Shown in pieces: positions 8,539-16,376 of a DNA stretch of 64,000 nt. The translations under genes and the position numbers were made by a program. Position 1 is the stretch's first letter. Every line of letters starts with the position of its first letter. This stretch comes from Falsiroseomonas sp050563525 (GTDB lineage: Bacteria; Pseudomonadota; Alphaproteobacteria; Acetobacterales; Acetobacteraceae). The notes beneath the pieces are model-generated. The model saw nothing but the letters and a program-made list of their open reading frames with translations. It made no database searches and was not told the DNA's origin. The stretch lies in assembly GCF_050563525.1 (NCBI RefSeq), contig NZ_JBNXUN010000006.1:280356-344355 (forward strand), given 5' to 3'.

Positions 8539-9488
8539 ACCATCAGCAGCAGCGCCAGCGGATAGCCGATCCGCCAGCCCAGCTCCGGCATGTACTGGAA
8601 GTTCATGCCGTAGATGCTGGCGATCAGCGTCGGCGGCATCAGCGCGACGGAGGCCACGGTGAAGGTCTTGATGATGTTGGACTGCTCGACGCTGACGATG
8701 CCGAGCACCGCATCCAGCAGGAACTGCGCCTTGTCGTTCAGCACCTTGGCGTGGTCCACCAGGCTGCGCACGTCGCGCACCAGGGTCTTGATGACCACCT
8801 GGTTCACCTTGCGTACGGTCGATGCCTTCTCCGCCCCCACGAAGGTCAGGATGCGCGACAGGCCGAGCAGGGTCTCCGACGCCCGCGTCGTCACCTCCCC
8901 CACGGTGCCGAGCGTGATCAGCGTCTCCTTCAGCTCATCCGCCCGGACCCGCGCCTTCTCCTTCGCCTTGGTGGCGGCCTTGGCGCGGCCGCCGCGGAAG
9001 GTGGCGGCGGAGGCGCGGTCCATGTCGGCGCCCAGCTTCTCCAGCACATCGGCCAGCCGGTCCACGATCTGTTCGAACAGATGCAGCATCACCGCGTCCG
9101 GGCTGGCGGTGAGGGACGGGGTGCGCTGGCAGCGCAACGCGAAGACGCTGAAGGCCTTCGGGGTCTGGTAGCGCACGGTGACGAGGGCGGTGTTGGTCAG
9201 CACGAAGGTGATGGGGGTGGAGCCGTAGTCGCCGCTGTCGGTGCCGTACAGGAAATTGGCGGTCAGGAACAGCGCCTCCTCCTCCCGGTACAAGCGGGAG
9301 GAGCTTTCAATTTCCTGCATCTCCTCCCGTGTCGGGATCTCGAGCCGCAGCGCGGCCTGCACCGCATGCTCCTCCTCCGCCGTCGGACTGAGCAGGTCGA
9401 TCCAGACCGCGCCTGCGATCTGTTCCAGGGGCAGGACGCCATCGCGCACGGCGAGTTGCCCGTGGGCGACGGCGTAGGTCGTCATCAT
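8487..9488 (-). CDS. corA: CorA-family magnesium/cobalt transporter
   Basis: A pentameric inner-membrane channel for Mg2+ (also Co2+/Ni2+). The 333-residue protein has a large cytoplasmic alpha/beta domain, a long coiled stalk helix (residues ~150-265) and two C-terminal transmembrane helices. The first ends in the diagnostic YGMNF selectivity motif, and the basic tail YFKRKGWL follows the second. An insert rich in Arg, Lys and Ala (residues ~165-190, GGRAKAATKAKEKARVRADE) sits in the stalk region and is more basic than usual. GGGAG precedes the ATG at 9488; a second ATG follows directly. It is upstream of and overlaps the putative protease gene, suggesting co-transcription. Confidence 0.92.
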   Translation of the reverse strand: MMTTYAVAHGQLAVRDGVLPLEQIAGAVWIDLLSPTAEEEHAVQAALRLEIPTREEMQEIESSSRLYREEEALFLTANFLYGTDSGDYGSTPITFVLTNTALVTVRYQTPKAFSVFALRCQRTPSLTASPDAVMLHLFEQIVDRLADVLEKLGADMDRASAATFRGGRAKAATKAKEKARVRADELKETLITLGTVGEVTTRASETLLGLSRILTFVGAEKASTVRKVNQVVIKTLVRDVRSLVDHAKVLNDKAQFLLDAVLGIVSVEQSNIIKTFTVASVALMPPTLIASIYGMNFQYMPELGWRIGYPLALLLMVCSALLPIFYFKRKGWL

Positions 9489-9550
9489 GATGGATCTCCC
9501 GCGCCAGGCATCCAGGGCCATGGCCATCTAGCCCGCGCAGGCGGGAGATG

Positions 9551-10234
9551 TCACCCAGGCAGGGGCAGACCGAATCGGCGGGCGACGTCGGGGAAGTCGG
9601 CTGCCTCCGGGTGGCGGCCGGCGGGCCGGGTGCCGTCCGCGGGGCGCACCAGTTGGCAGGTGCGGAGGCCTGCGTCCCGCGCCGCGTCCAACTCCTCCGC
9701 CACGTCAGACAGGAACAGGATGCGGCCGGGCGACTGGCCCAGCTCGGCGGCGATGGCGTCATAGGCGGCGGGGGTGCGCTTGGTGCCGATGCGCGTGTCG
9801 AAGAAGCCGGAGAACAGCGGCACCAGGTCGCCGGCCTCGGAGTGGCCGAACAGCAGGCGCTGCGCGGCAACGGAGCCGGAGGAATAGATGGCAAGCCCGA
9901 TGCCGGCTTCGTGCCAGGCGCGCAGGCAGGGTGCGACATCCGGCCACAGATGCCCGCGCAGGCGGCCATCGGCGAAGCCCGCCTCCCAGATCAGCCCCTG
10001 CAACGCCTTCAGCGGCGTAACCTTGGCATCGGCCGCCATCCAGTCCCGCAAGGTCGCCGCCCGATCCGGCCCCGGCACCTCCGCCAGGATCGCCGCGACC
10101 TCCGGCTCCGTGCCGCGGGCGGCCAGGAACGTGTCCAGCTCGGCCTCCGCGAAGGGGAACAGGGTGTCCTTGACGAAGGCGATGGCGCTGGTCGTGCCCT
10201 CGATATCCAGCAGGACCAGGGCCGGCGCCGTCAC
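9551..10234 (-). CDS. mtnC: Enolase-phosphatase E1 (methionine salvage)
   Basis: A HAD-superfamily enzyme that enolises and dephosphorylates 2,3-diketo-5-methylthiopentyl-1-phosphate to give the acireductone used by MtnD. At 227 residues it has the expected size. HAD motif I is LLDIEGTTSAI (Asp nucleophile), motif II is IYSSGSVAAQ, and motif IV is ILFLSDVAEELDAARDAG. The start is GTG at 10234, overlapping the mtnD stop as GTGA, which argues for translational coupling. It is the last gene of the TRAP-mtnB-mtnD-mtnC operon. mtnA, mtnK and mtnP are not nearby, so the upper part of the cycle must be encoded elsewhere or replaced. Confidence 0.94.
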   Translation of the reverse strand: MTAPALVLLDIEGTTSAIAFVKDTLFPFAEAELDTFLAARGTEPEVAAILAEVPGPDRAATLRDWMAADAKVTPLKALQGLIWEAGFADGRLRGHLWPDVAPCLRAWHEAGIGLAIYSSGSVAAQRLLFGHSEAGDLVPLFSGFFDTRIGTKRTPAAYDAIAAELGQSPGRILFLSDVAEELDAARDAGLRTCQLVRPADGTRPAGRHPEAADFPDVARRFGLPLPG

Positions 10235-10770
10235 GCCGTGGCGGCCGGGAAGCGGTTGGCCATGTCCGTGCCGGTGTAGTGCGGGGTCCAGCCGGAGGTG
10301 TCGGTGAAGACGCGCAGCACGGCGAAATCCGGGTTCTCGCCGGCATCGAACCAGTGCTTCGAATCGGCCGGCACCGAGATCAGGTCGCCCGCCGTGCAAT
10401 GCGCGTCGAAAACCTTGCCATCCATGTGCAGCACGAAGTTGCCGGAGCCGGCATGGAAGAAGCGGACCTCGTCCTCGGTATGCGTGTGCTCGGACAGGAA
10501 CTTGGCCCGCATCGCATCCTTCGCCGGATGGTCCGGGGTCAGCTTGATGACGTCGGCGGTGCCGGCGCCGGTCTCGCCCATGAAGGCATCGAGGCGCGGG
10601 CGATAGGCTTCCAGCACCGCCTCGGCCGGGGCGTCGGCGGGCAGGTCCGCAAGCGGCCAGCGCTCGAAGCGGACGCCGATGGCGGACAGGTTGCGGGCGA
10701 TCTCGGACGCATCTTCCGTCACCAGGATCTGCGCGTCGGTGGCGGCGTCCCACACGGTCAGGCGGCTCAT
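10231..10770 (-). CDS. mtnD: Acireductone dioxygenase
   Basis: A cupin enzyme that oxidises the acireductone from MtnC to 2-keto-4-methylthiobutyrate plus formate (Fe form), the direct precursor of methionine; a Ni form yields CO instead. At 179 residues it has normal length. The metal site is visible as SEHTHTEDEVRFFHAGSG (two His and a Glu, residues ~90-105), with the fourth ligand in SKHWFDAGE. The start ATG at 10770 overlaps the mtnB stop (ATGA) and the stop overlaps mtnC's GTG, so the three enzymes are made from one tightly coupled message. Confidence 0.95.
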   Translation of the reverse strand: MSRLTVWDAATDAQILVTEDASEIARNLSAIGVRFERWPLADLPADAPAEAVLEAYRPRLDAFMGETGAGTADVIKLTPDHPAKDAMRAKFLSEHTHTEDEVRFFHAGSGNFVLHMDGKVFDAHCTAGDLISVPADSKHWFDAGENPDFAVLRVFTDTSGWTPHYTGTDMANRFPAATA

Positions 10771-11369
10771 CGCAGGCTCCTTTCTTCCAGTTCGCAGCGG
10801 AGCATGAACTCCAGCCCCTCCAGTCGGGCCAGGGCCCCGGGCATGTCGGGCGCCCATACATAGCACCCGTGGCCGCGGATCAAGTAGCCGGGCGGCACCT
10901 GCGCCATGCCATCCCACAGCGCATCGAGCCCGCGCTGCATGCGGGCGATGTCCTGGTCGTTCGGCACCACCGGGACCTCGACGGAGGCGTCATGGGTGGG
11001 AAGGCCCGGGAAGACCTTCAGCAGTTCATAGCCGGCGAGGGACAGGCTGTTCCCCACCGCACGCGACAGCACGGTGTTGGCGATGGAATGGCCGTGCAGC
11101 ACGGCACGCGCCTCCGGAAAGCGACGGTAGATGCCGCAATGCAGCAGCGTCTCGGCCGAGGATCGCTTCGCCGGATCCTCGGGCACGCCGTCGAGATCGA
11201 CGACCATGACATCATCCGTCGCCAGGAAACCCTTGTGCCGGCCGGAGACGGTGACCGCCAGCCGGCGTGCATCCAGGCGGACGGAGAAATTCCCCGCCGT
11301 CGCCGGCACCAGTCCGAGCGCATCGAGCCGCCGCCCGGCGGCGACGATCGCCTCCGCCGCCGCCTTCAT
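10767..11369 (-). CDS. mtnB: Methylthioribulose-1-phosphate dehydratase
   Basis: A zinc-dependent class II aldolase/adducin-fold enzyme that dehydrates 5-methylthioribulose 1-phosphate to the diketo compound used by MtnC. The 200-residue protein shows the fold's substrate loop ATAGNFSVRLD, SGRHKGFL, the zinc ligands HGHS (residues ~94-97) and the catalytic-region RGHGCYVWAPDM. Its ATG overlaps the stop codon of the TRAP permease gene (ATGA, 11366-11369), an unusual direct coupling of a transporter to this pathway. A fuculose-phosphate-aldolase role is less likely because mtnD and mtnC follow immediately. Confidence 0.93.
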   Translation of the reverse strand: MKAAAEAIVAAGRRLDALGLVPATAGNFSVRLDARRLAVTVSGRHKGFLATDDVMVVDLDGVPEDPAKRSSAETLLHCGIYRRFPEARAVLHGHSIANTVLSRAVGNSLSLAGYELLKVFPGLPTHDASVEVPVVPNDQDIARMQRGLDALWDGMAQVPPGYLIRGHGCYVWAPDMPGALARLEGLEFMLRCELEERSLR

Positions 11370-13378
11370 GCCGCGACCGGCGCCTTGAAGCTGCGATGCT
11401 GCCAGGCCAGCAGCGCCGCGGCGATCACGAGGCCGCCCAGGTCGGTCCAGAGTTCCGGCACCATCAGCGCGAGCCCGGTGGCGCCGGAGACGACGCGCAG
11501 CGGCAGGGCGAGCGGCCCGTTCAGCATCCAACCTTCCGTCGCGCAGGCCAGCAGGAACACGCCGAGCCCGGCGGTGGCGACCGCCTGCAGGATCACGTGC
11601 AGATCGCCCTGTGCCAGCAGCGCCGGGGACAGCCAGAACATGAAGGGCACGATGAAGGTGGCCAGCCCCAGCTTCACCGCGATCATGCTGGTCTTCCACA
11701 TGTCAGCCCCCGCCATCGAGGCCGCGGCGAAGGAGGCGAGTGCGACCGGCGGCGTGATGGAGGACAGGATGGCGAAGTAGAAGATGAACATGTGCGCCAC
11801 CAACGCCGGCACGCCGATGTTGATCAGGCCCGGCGCCACCACCGCCGCCGCGATGGCATAGGCCGCCGTGGTCGGCACCCCCATGCCGAGGATGATGGCG
11901 ACGACCATGGCGAACAGCATCGCCAGGAATTCGGAGGAGGCCGCGATCTGCAGCAGCATGTTGGCGAAGCGGCCGCCGACGCCGGTCAGGCCGATGACGC
12001 CGGCCACCAGCCCGGCGGCGGCGCAGACGGCAATCAGCTGCATCACCTCCTTGGCCGAGCCGGCCAGGGCGCGCTCGATGGCCCAGAACAGCTCCACGAA
12101 GGCACCGACAAGGCCCGGCACCAGCGCCTCACGCCGCAGGATCAGGCGGTGTGCCAGGGCGGTGAACAGCATGATGGCGATGGTCGCCGCGATGCCGGTG
12201 GCCGCGGCGCGGAACGGGGAATAGCCCATCACCAGCATGGCGATCATCAGGATCAGCGGGGCCGCCATGTAGGCGCGGCGGCCGAGATCCACCCAGCGCG
12301 GCAGATCCTCCCGCTTCAGGCCCATGATGCCGGCCTTGCGGGCGTTCAGGTCGCAATGGATGTAGTTGGCCAGGTAGAATAGCAGCGCCGGGATCAGGCC
12401 GGCCAGCGCGATCTCGGTGTAGGGAATGCCCAGCACCTCGGCCATGATGAAGGCGCCGGCGCCCATGACGGGGGGCGTGATCTGCCCGCCGGTCGAGCTG
12501 GTGGCCTCCACCGCCGCGGCGGTTTCGCGCGAATAGCCGACGCGGCGCATCATCGGGATGGTGAAGGTGCCGGAGGCGACGACGTTGGCCACCGCGCTGC
12601 CGGAGATCGCGCCGAACAGGATGCCGGAGATGACGGTGACCTTGGCCGGCCCGCCACGTGCGCGCCCGACCAGGGCGAGCGCGAAATCGTTGAAGTAGTC
12701 GCCGGCCTTGGAAGCGGTGAGGAAGGCGGCGAAGGTGACGAACAGGATGATGAAGGTGGCGGAGACCTGCACGATGGTGCCGAGCACCCCGTTGTTGTTG
12801 AACAGCTCCACCACCGCCTGCTCGAACGCGATGCCGCCATGGAACAGGATGCCGGGCATCCAGGGCCCGACGAAGCAGTAGGCGATGAACACCACGGCGA
12901 TCAGCGGCATGATGAAGCCGGCGGTGCGGCGGGCGAATTCCAGCACCAGCAGGATGCCGACCGTGCCGACCGCGATGTCCTGCCAGTTCGGCCCCATGAA
13001 GCTGCGCATCTCGATGCCGTCGGCATCCAGCATGTAGTGCAGAGGCACCAGCAGGCAGGGGATCATCAGCAGCCAGTCGTACCACGCGACCCGCGTGCCG
13101 GCGCCGCCGACGACGGTGCTGGGCGCGAACAGCGCGAAGCCGAGCGCGGCGCCGAGGAAGACGTGCACCGCCCGCGCCACGGTCGGGTCCGCAGGCGCCA
13201 CCAGCAGCACCCACATGTGCCACAGCACGAAGGCCACAGCCGCGACGCGCCAACCGATGCCCTGCCAGCCCGCCAGTTCGCGGCGGGCGGAGGCGAACTC
13301 CATGTCGTCGATCGCCGTCACGGTCGCACCCGATTCCGCGATGACCGACGCGCCGCCGTTCGTTGCCGGCCTGTTCAT
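11366..13378 (-). CDS. TRAP transporter fused 4TM/12TM permease (TAXI type)
   Basis: A sodium-coupled high-affinity uptake permease in which the small (DctQ) and large (DctM) subunits are one polypeptide, as in TAXI-TRAP systems. The 670-residue protein has about 16-18 hydrophobic segments. Family signatures include SGILFGAISGSAVANVVASG, MMRRVGYSRETAAAVEATSS and GGQITPPVMGAGAFIMAEV. No periplasmic binding protein gene adjoins it. ATG at 13378 was chosen. An in-frame ATG at 13462 would add 28 Arg/Pro-rich residues and would place the structured leader inside the coding region; neither start has a strong ribosome site. Its stop overlaps mtnB, so the substrate may feed methionine salvage, but this is inference. 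Confidence 0.88.
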   Translation of the reverse strand: MNRPATNGGASVIAESGATVTAIDDMEFASARRELAGWQGIGWRVAAVAFVLWHMWVLLVAPADPTVARAVHVFLGAALGFALFAPSTVVGGAGTRVAWYDWLLMIPCLLVPLHYMLDADGIEMRSFMGPNWQDIAVGTVGILLVLEFARRTAGFIMPLIAVVFIAYCFVGPWMPGILFHGGIAFEQAVVELFNNNGVLGTIVQVSATFIILFVTFAAFLTASKAGDYFNDFALALVGRARGGPAKVTVISGILFGAISGSAVANVVASGTFTIPMMRRVGYSRETAAAVEATSSTGGQITPPVMGAGAFIMAEVLGIPYTEIALAGLIPALLFYLANYIHCDLNARKAGIMGLKREDLPRWVDLGRRAYMAAPLILMIAMLVMGYSPFRAAATGIAATIAIMLFTALAHRLILRREALVPGLVGAFVELFWAIERALAGSAKEVMQLIAVCAAAGLVAGVIGLTGVGGRFANMLLQIAASSEFLAMLFAMVVAIILGMGVPTTAAYAIAAAVVAPGLINIGVPALVAHMFIFYFAILSSITPPVALASFAAASMAGADMWKTSMIAVKLGLATFIVPFMFWLSPALLAQGDLHVILQAVATAGLGVFLLACATEGWMLNGPLALPLRVVSGATGLALMVPELWTDLGGLVIAAALLAWQHRSFKAPVAA

Positions 13379-13399
13379 GTCTTGAAGCCCCCCAAACGC

Positions 13400-13489
13400 A
13401 AAACGCCGGCCCCTTTGATCAGGGGTCGGCGCGCGACCCCGCCAATGACGGGGCACGTCCATTACGTGGCAAGTCTAGGGCTGCCACGT
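13400..13489 (-). promoter_or_regulatory. Structured leader with alternative stems before the TRAP-mtnBDC operon
   Basis: Reading the minus strand, four stems occur in order. First is a perfect 8-bp stem, ACGTGGCA/TGCCACGT (13489-13464, loop 10). Second is CCCCG/CGGGG (13453-13437). Third is GGGGTCG/CGACCCC (13440-13422, loop 5). Fourth is a 9-bp stem with one mismatch, CGCCGACCCC/GGGGCCGGCG (13431-13404), followed by TTTT. The second and third stems share bases 13437-13440 and the third and fourth share 13422-13428, so they exclude each other, as in transcription attenuators. The last stem could equally be the distal terminator of tatA. No known riboswitch consensus was recognised. Confidence 0.5.
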
Positions 13490-13511
13490 CTGCTGGGCAA
13501 CCAAGCGATGA

Positions 13512-13530
13512 CGGCCGCGTGATGCGGCCG
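13512..13530. repeat. Perfect 7-bp hairpin downstream of tatA
   Basis: CGGCCGC and GCGGCCG flank a 5-base loop (GTGAT). It lies 41 bases after the tatA stop with no T-run, so it may stabilise the 3' end of the tatA message rather than terminate it. Confidence 0.4.
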
Positions 13531-13545
13531 CAAGTGCCTGGTTCA

Positions 13546-13573
13546 GGCCGCCCGCTTCAGGCCTCCCGCTTCA
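13546..13573 (-). repeat. 14-bp tandem duplication at the tatA stop codon
   Basis: Two 14-base units (plus strand GGCC[G/T]CCCGCTTCA at 13546-13559 and 13560-13573) differ at one base. The unit includes the stop triplet, so tatA is followed at once by a second TGA in the same register of the repeat. Confidence 0.6.
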
Positions 13574-13840
13574 GGCCGCCGGGCGGCTGGTCCCTGTGGT
13601 CTGCGCCTGGGCCGGCTGCGTGCCGGGAGCCGCGATGGAACCGGCCGGCTGTGCCGGGGTCTGGGAGGCCGCGTCCGCCGTCATGGACGCATCCTTGTCG
13701 TCGTCTTCCTTCATGTTCGACTTGAAGGACTTGATGCCCTTGGCCAGGTCGCCCATCAGCCCGCTGATCTTCCCGCTGCCGAACAGCAGCAGGATGACGA
13801 GCAGAACGACAAGCCAATGCCAGATGCTGAACGAACCCAT
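13571..13840 (-). CDS. tatA: Sec-independent protein translocase TatA/TatE
   Basis: The pore-forming component of the twin-arginine export system. The 89-residue protein has the family layout: a short N-terminus (MGSFSIWHW), one transmembrane helix, the FGSGKISGLMGDLAKGIKSFK hinge and amphipathic helix, and an acidic then Ala/Pro/Gln-rich tail. The usual F-G-x-x-K/R hinge is FGSGK. The start at 13840 puts the helix at the N-terminus as expected. tatB and tatC are not adjacent, so this is a detached tatA/tatE copy; whether another copy sits with tatBC cannot be seen here. Confidence 0.93.
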   Translation of the reverse strand: MGSFSIWHWLVVLLVILLLFGSGKISGLMGDLAKGIKSFKSNMKEDDDKDASMTADAASQTPAQPAGSIAAPGTQPAQAQTTGTSRPAA

Positions 13841-14256
13841 AGCGACGCCTCGATCCCGTGAGTGGCCCGCCTGTTGCAGGGGGCCCGATTGCCTCAAGGA
13901 CGCAGGTTAGTCCGCCCCCGCGTCTTCCGCAAATCAGCACATGGCCTGCCGGGCCGCCGCAGACAACCGGGGACGGCCCGAATTCACCGCCAGACGCCCG
14001 GCTGCGTCACGTGGCCAAATTATTTCATCCCGTCCATGCGTGGAGGCTTGAAGCCCCTCCGGCCGGCCATTACGTCGGCGCCTGATCCGGGCCCCTCTGG
14101 CGGCTCGGGCGGCGATGTATGCCGCCCCCGCGATGTCGGATCGCCAGAGACCGCCAAGCCTGCCACGAACCCGGCCCGGATCGTGACACCCGTTGCCGGG
14201 GTGCCCTTGTGAATTCGCCCGCGACCGCGGGCGTCTTCCGCATGACCCGGAGCGAG
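13841..14256. other. Intergenic region between tatA and terC
   Basis: 416 bases separate the divergent tatA and terC genes, so promoters for both should lie here. The only AT-rich patch is at about 14017-14030 (CCAAATTATTTCATC). A short inverted repeat GGAGG...CCTCC lies near 14041-14060. No convincing protein-coding frame was seen, and no Mn-sensing yybP-ykoY riboswitch signature was recognised even though terC genes often have one. Confidence 0.5.
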
Positions 14257-15270
14257 ATGTTCATGGAATTCCTGTTGTACGAATGGATCGGCAAGCCGGT
14301 CTGGATGTGGGTTGCCTTCCTGTCGATCGTCTTCGGCCTGCTCGCCTTCGACCTCGGTGTCCTCCACAAGGAAGACAAGGAGATGGGCATCTCCGAGAGC
14401 CTCTATCTCTCCGCCTTCTACATCGGCTTCGCGATGCTCTTCGGCGGCGGCATCTGGTGGGCCTACGAGGCCGGGCACATCGTCACCTCCGACGGCACCC
14501 ATGCCGGCGTCACCTATTTCACCGGCTTCTTCATCGAGAAGGCGCTGTCGATCGACAATGTCTTCGTCATCAGCCTGATCTTCGGCTTCTTCGCCATCCC
14601 GCGGAAATACCAGTACCGCGCCCTGGTCTGGGGCATCATCGCCGTCATCGTGCTGCGCGGCCTGATGATCGGCATCGGCGCGGCGCTGGTGCAGGAATAT
14701 GACTGGCTGCTCTACATCTTCGGCGCCTTCCTGATCGCCACCGGCATCAAGATGCTGTTCGTGCCGGAAGGCGATGCCGACATTTCCAAGAACCCGGTGG
14801 TGAAGTTCCTGCGCCGCCACATGCGGGTGACGGATGCGCTGCATGGCGAGAAGTTCTTCGTGCGCCAGCCCGACCCCAAGACCAACAAGCTGGTGGTCTG
14901 GGCGACGCCGCTGTTCCTGGCGCTGGTCGTCATCAACCTGGCCGACCTGGTCTTCGCGGTGGACAGCGTGCCGGCGATCTTCGCGATCACGACGGACACC
15001 TTCATCGTCTACACCGCGAACATCATGGCGATCCTCGGCCTGCGCGCGCTGTACTTCGCGCTGTCGGCCATGATCCACCGCTTCCATTACCTGAAGTATG
15101 CGCTGGCGCTGGTGCTGGTGTTCATCGGCGGGAAGATCTTCTGGAACCAGCTGTTCGGGAAGCTGGACCCGGCGATCTCGCTCGGCGTGACGCTGGCACT
15201 GATCGCGGGCGGAGTGCTGTTCTCCCTGTGGAAGACGCGCAACGACCCGCCGGCGGAGAAGCTGGCCTGA
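14257..15270 (+). CDS. TerC/Alx-family membrane protein (probable Mn2+ exporter)
   Basis: An integral membrane protein of the TerC family (Alx branch); characterised members export Mn2+, in part to metallate secreted proteins. From 14257 it has 337 residues and about nine hydrophobic segments. The conserved acidic membrane motifs FFIEKALSIDNVFVISLIFGF and NLADLVFAVDSVPAIFAIT are clear; their Asp/Glu residues are the likely metal path. ATG at 14257 is preceded by GGAG (4-base gap); ATGs at 14242 and 14263 are alternatives. It converges on the manganese catalase gene and shares its terminator. The short cytoplasmic loop (KNPVVKFLRRHMRVTDALHGEKFF) matches the Alx type. Confidence 0.9.
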   Translation: MFMEFLLYEWIGKPVWMWVAFLSIVFGLLAFDLGVLHKEDKEMGISESLYLSAFYIGFAMLFGGGIWWAYEAGHIVTSDGTHAGVTYFTGFFIEKALSIDNVFVISLIFGFFAIPRKYQYRALVWGIIAVIVLRGLMIGIGAALVQEYDWLLYIFGAFLIATGIKMLFVPEGDADISKNPVVKFLRRHMRVTDALHGEKFFVRQPDPKTNKLVVWATPLFLALVVINLADLVFAVDSVPAIFAITTDTFIVYTANIMAILGLRALYFALSAMIHRFHYLKYALALVLVFIGGKIFWNQLFGKLDPAISLGVTLALIAGGVLFSLWKTRNDPPAEKLA

Positions 15271-15274
15271 CACG

Positions 15275-15303
15275 AAAAAGGGGGCCGGTTTCCCGGCCCC
15301 CTT
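15275..15303. terminator. Bidirectional rho-independent terminator
   Basis: A perfect 9-bp GC stem, GGGGGCCGG/CCGGCCCCC (15280-15288 and 15293-15301), encloses a 4-base loop. It is flanked by five A on the left and TT on the right. It is strong for the minus-strand catalase message (stem then TTTTT) and usable for terC on the plus strand. Confidence 0.85.
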
Positions 15304-15326
15304 GCTGCCCAACTGGCCCGGCTTGG

Positions 15327-16253
15327 TTACCGGCCCATCTTGGTGAGCTTCTCGGCGATCTCGAACATCTCCTCCGGCGCGTAGTCCGGCGTGAAGGCCG
15401 AGGGCACGCCGACCAGCTGATGGATCTTGCCGCCCTCCGGCATGCCGTCGATCACCTCGAGCTCGCCCGGCGGGTCGCCCGGCAGCGCGGTTTCGCCATT
15501 GCCCCAGATCCCCACCATCTCCTTGTAGTCGTTCGGGGAGAAGCGATAGAGCCGGCGGTGGGAGCCCTCATCCAGGTACTTCTGGCATTCCGGGATGTTG
15601 CCCAGCGGGATGTTCGGCGTCGGCAGCACCTTGGTGATGTCGGCCCCGGTGATCTGCTTCAGTGCCAGCGCATAGGCGTGGGCATGGACCGATCCGCGCA
15701 CCAGCAGGTAGCCGCAGACCTCCCGCGCAGTCGGATCCTTCACCGACTCATAGACCCGCAGCTTGTGCAGACGCGCGCCGCATTCCAGGTGGAAGTTGTG
15801 CAGCAGGTCGACCACGACGTTGCCCGTGGTGGTCACCATGTCGGCGTTCCAGGACATGGCGTTGCTGTTGATCGGCATCGCGCCGCCGGCGTGGGAGAAG
15901 AAGCCGCCGGCCAGCCGGATCTCCTTCATCGCGTCGAAGGGTGCGCCGGAGATGTCGCCGCCATCGCCGGTGTCGTCGCCCTCGCTGTCAGGGCCGTTGT
16001 TCAGCATGGCGACGCCGTTGCTGACCAGCTCGACATGGCCCAGCTCCTCGGCCGTGATGCTGGCGACCAGGCTGTAGAACGGGCGCAGCTTGGCCTTGCT
16101 GCGGAAGTTGAAGCTCTGGAACATGTAGTTCCCGAGGGTCGACATCTCGCCATACTTGCCGCCGAGCAGTTCCTGCAGCGCGGCGGCCTCGTTGGGGTCT
16201 TTCCGCTTCGGCGGCGGCAATTCGGTCTGCAGCTTGTCGATGCGCAGGAACAT
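15327..16253 (-). CDS. Manganese catalase
   Basis: A non-heme dimanganese catalase that splits H2O2 into water and O2. The 308-residue protein has the ferritin-like four-helix architecture. Candidate Mn ligands are visible as E and H in AEELGHVELV (residues ~70-79) and in the second half LHNFHLECGARLHKLRVYE and RGSVHAHAYALAL. An acidic loop (SEGDDTGDGGDISGAP) and the segment SAFTPDYAPEEMFEIAEKL near the C-terminus are typical. It is monocistronic and converges on terC. The pairing of an Mn enzyme with a probable Mn exporter suggests shared manganese or oxidative-stress biology, although each has its own promoter region. Confidence 0.93.
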   Translation of the reverse strand: MFLRIDKLQTELPPPKRKDPNEAAALQELLGGKYGEMSTLGNYMFQSFNFRSKAKLRPFYSLVASITAEELGHVELVSNGVAMLNNGPDSEGDDTGDGGDISGAPFDAMKEIRLAGGFFSHAGGAMPINSNAMSWNADMVTTTGNVVVDLLHNFHLECGARLHKLRVYESVKDPTAREVCGYLLVRGSVHAHAYALALKQITGADITKVLPTPNIPLGNIPECQKYLDEGSHRRLYRFSPNDYKEMVGIWGNGETALPGDPPGELEVIDGMPEGGKIHQLVGVPSAFTPDYAPEEMFEIAEKLTKMGR

Positions 16254-16376
16254 GGGCGTTCTCCCGGTGTGTCTCCGGGGGCAACGGCAGGCGTGCCAGA
16301 TGGTTCAGCGGAACGGCGCAGGAACGCCGCCGCGCCGGTCACCGTTCAGTGGTTTCGGCTCTGGCCAGCGATGCCC

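Noticed and set aside
13841..14256. A Mn-responsive yybP-ykoY riboswitch before terC
   Set aside because: The location fits but the conserved motif was not recognised by eye; a covariance model search would decide.
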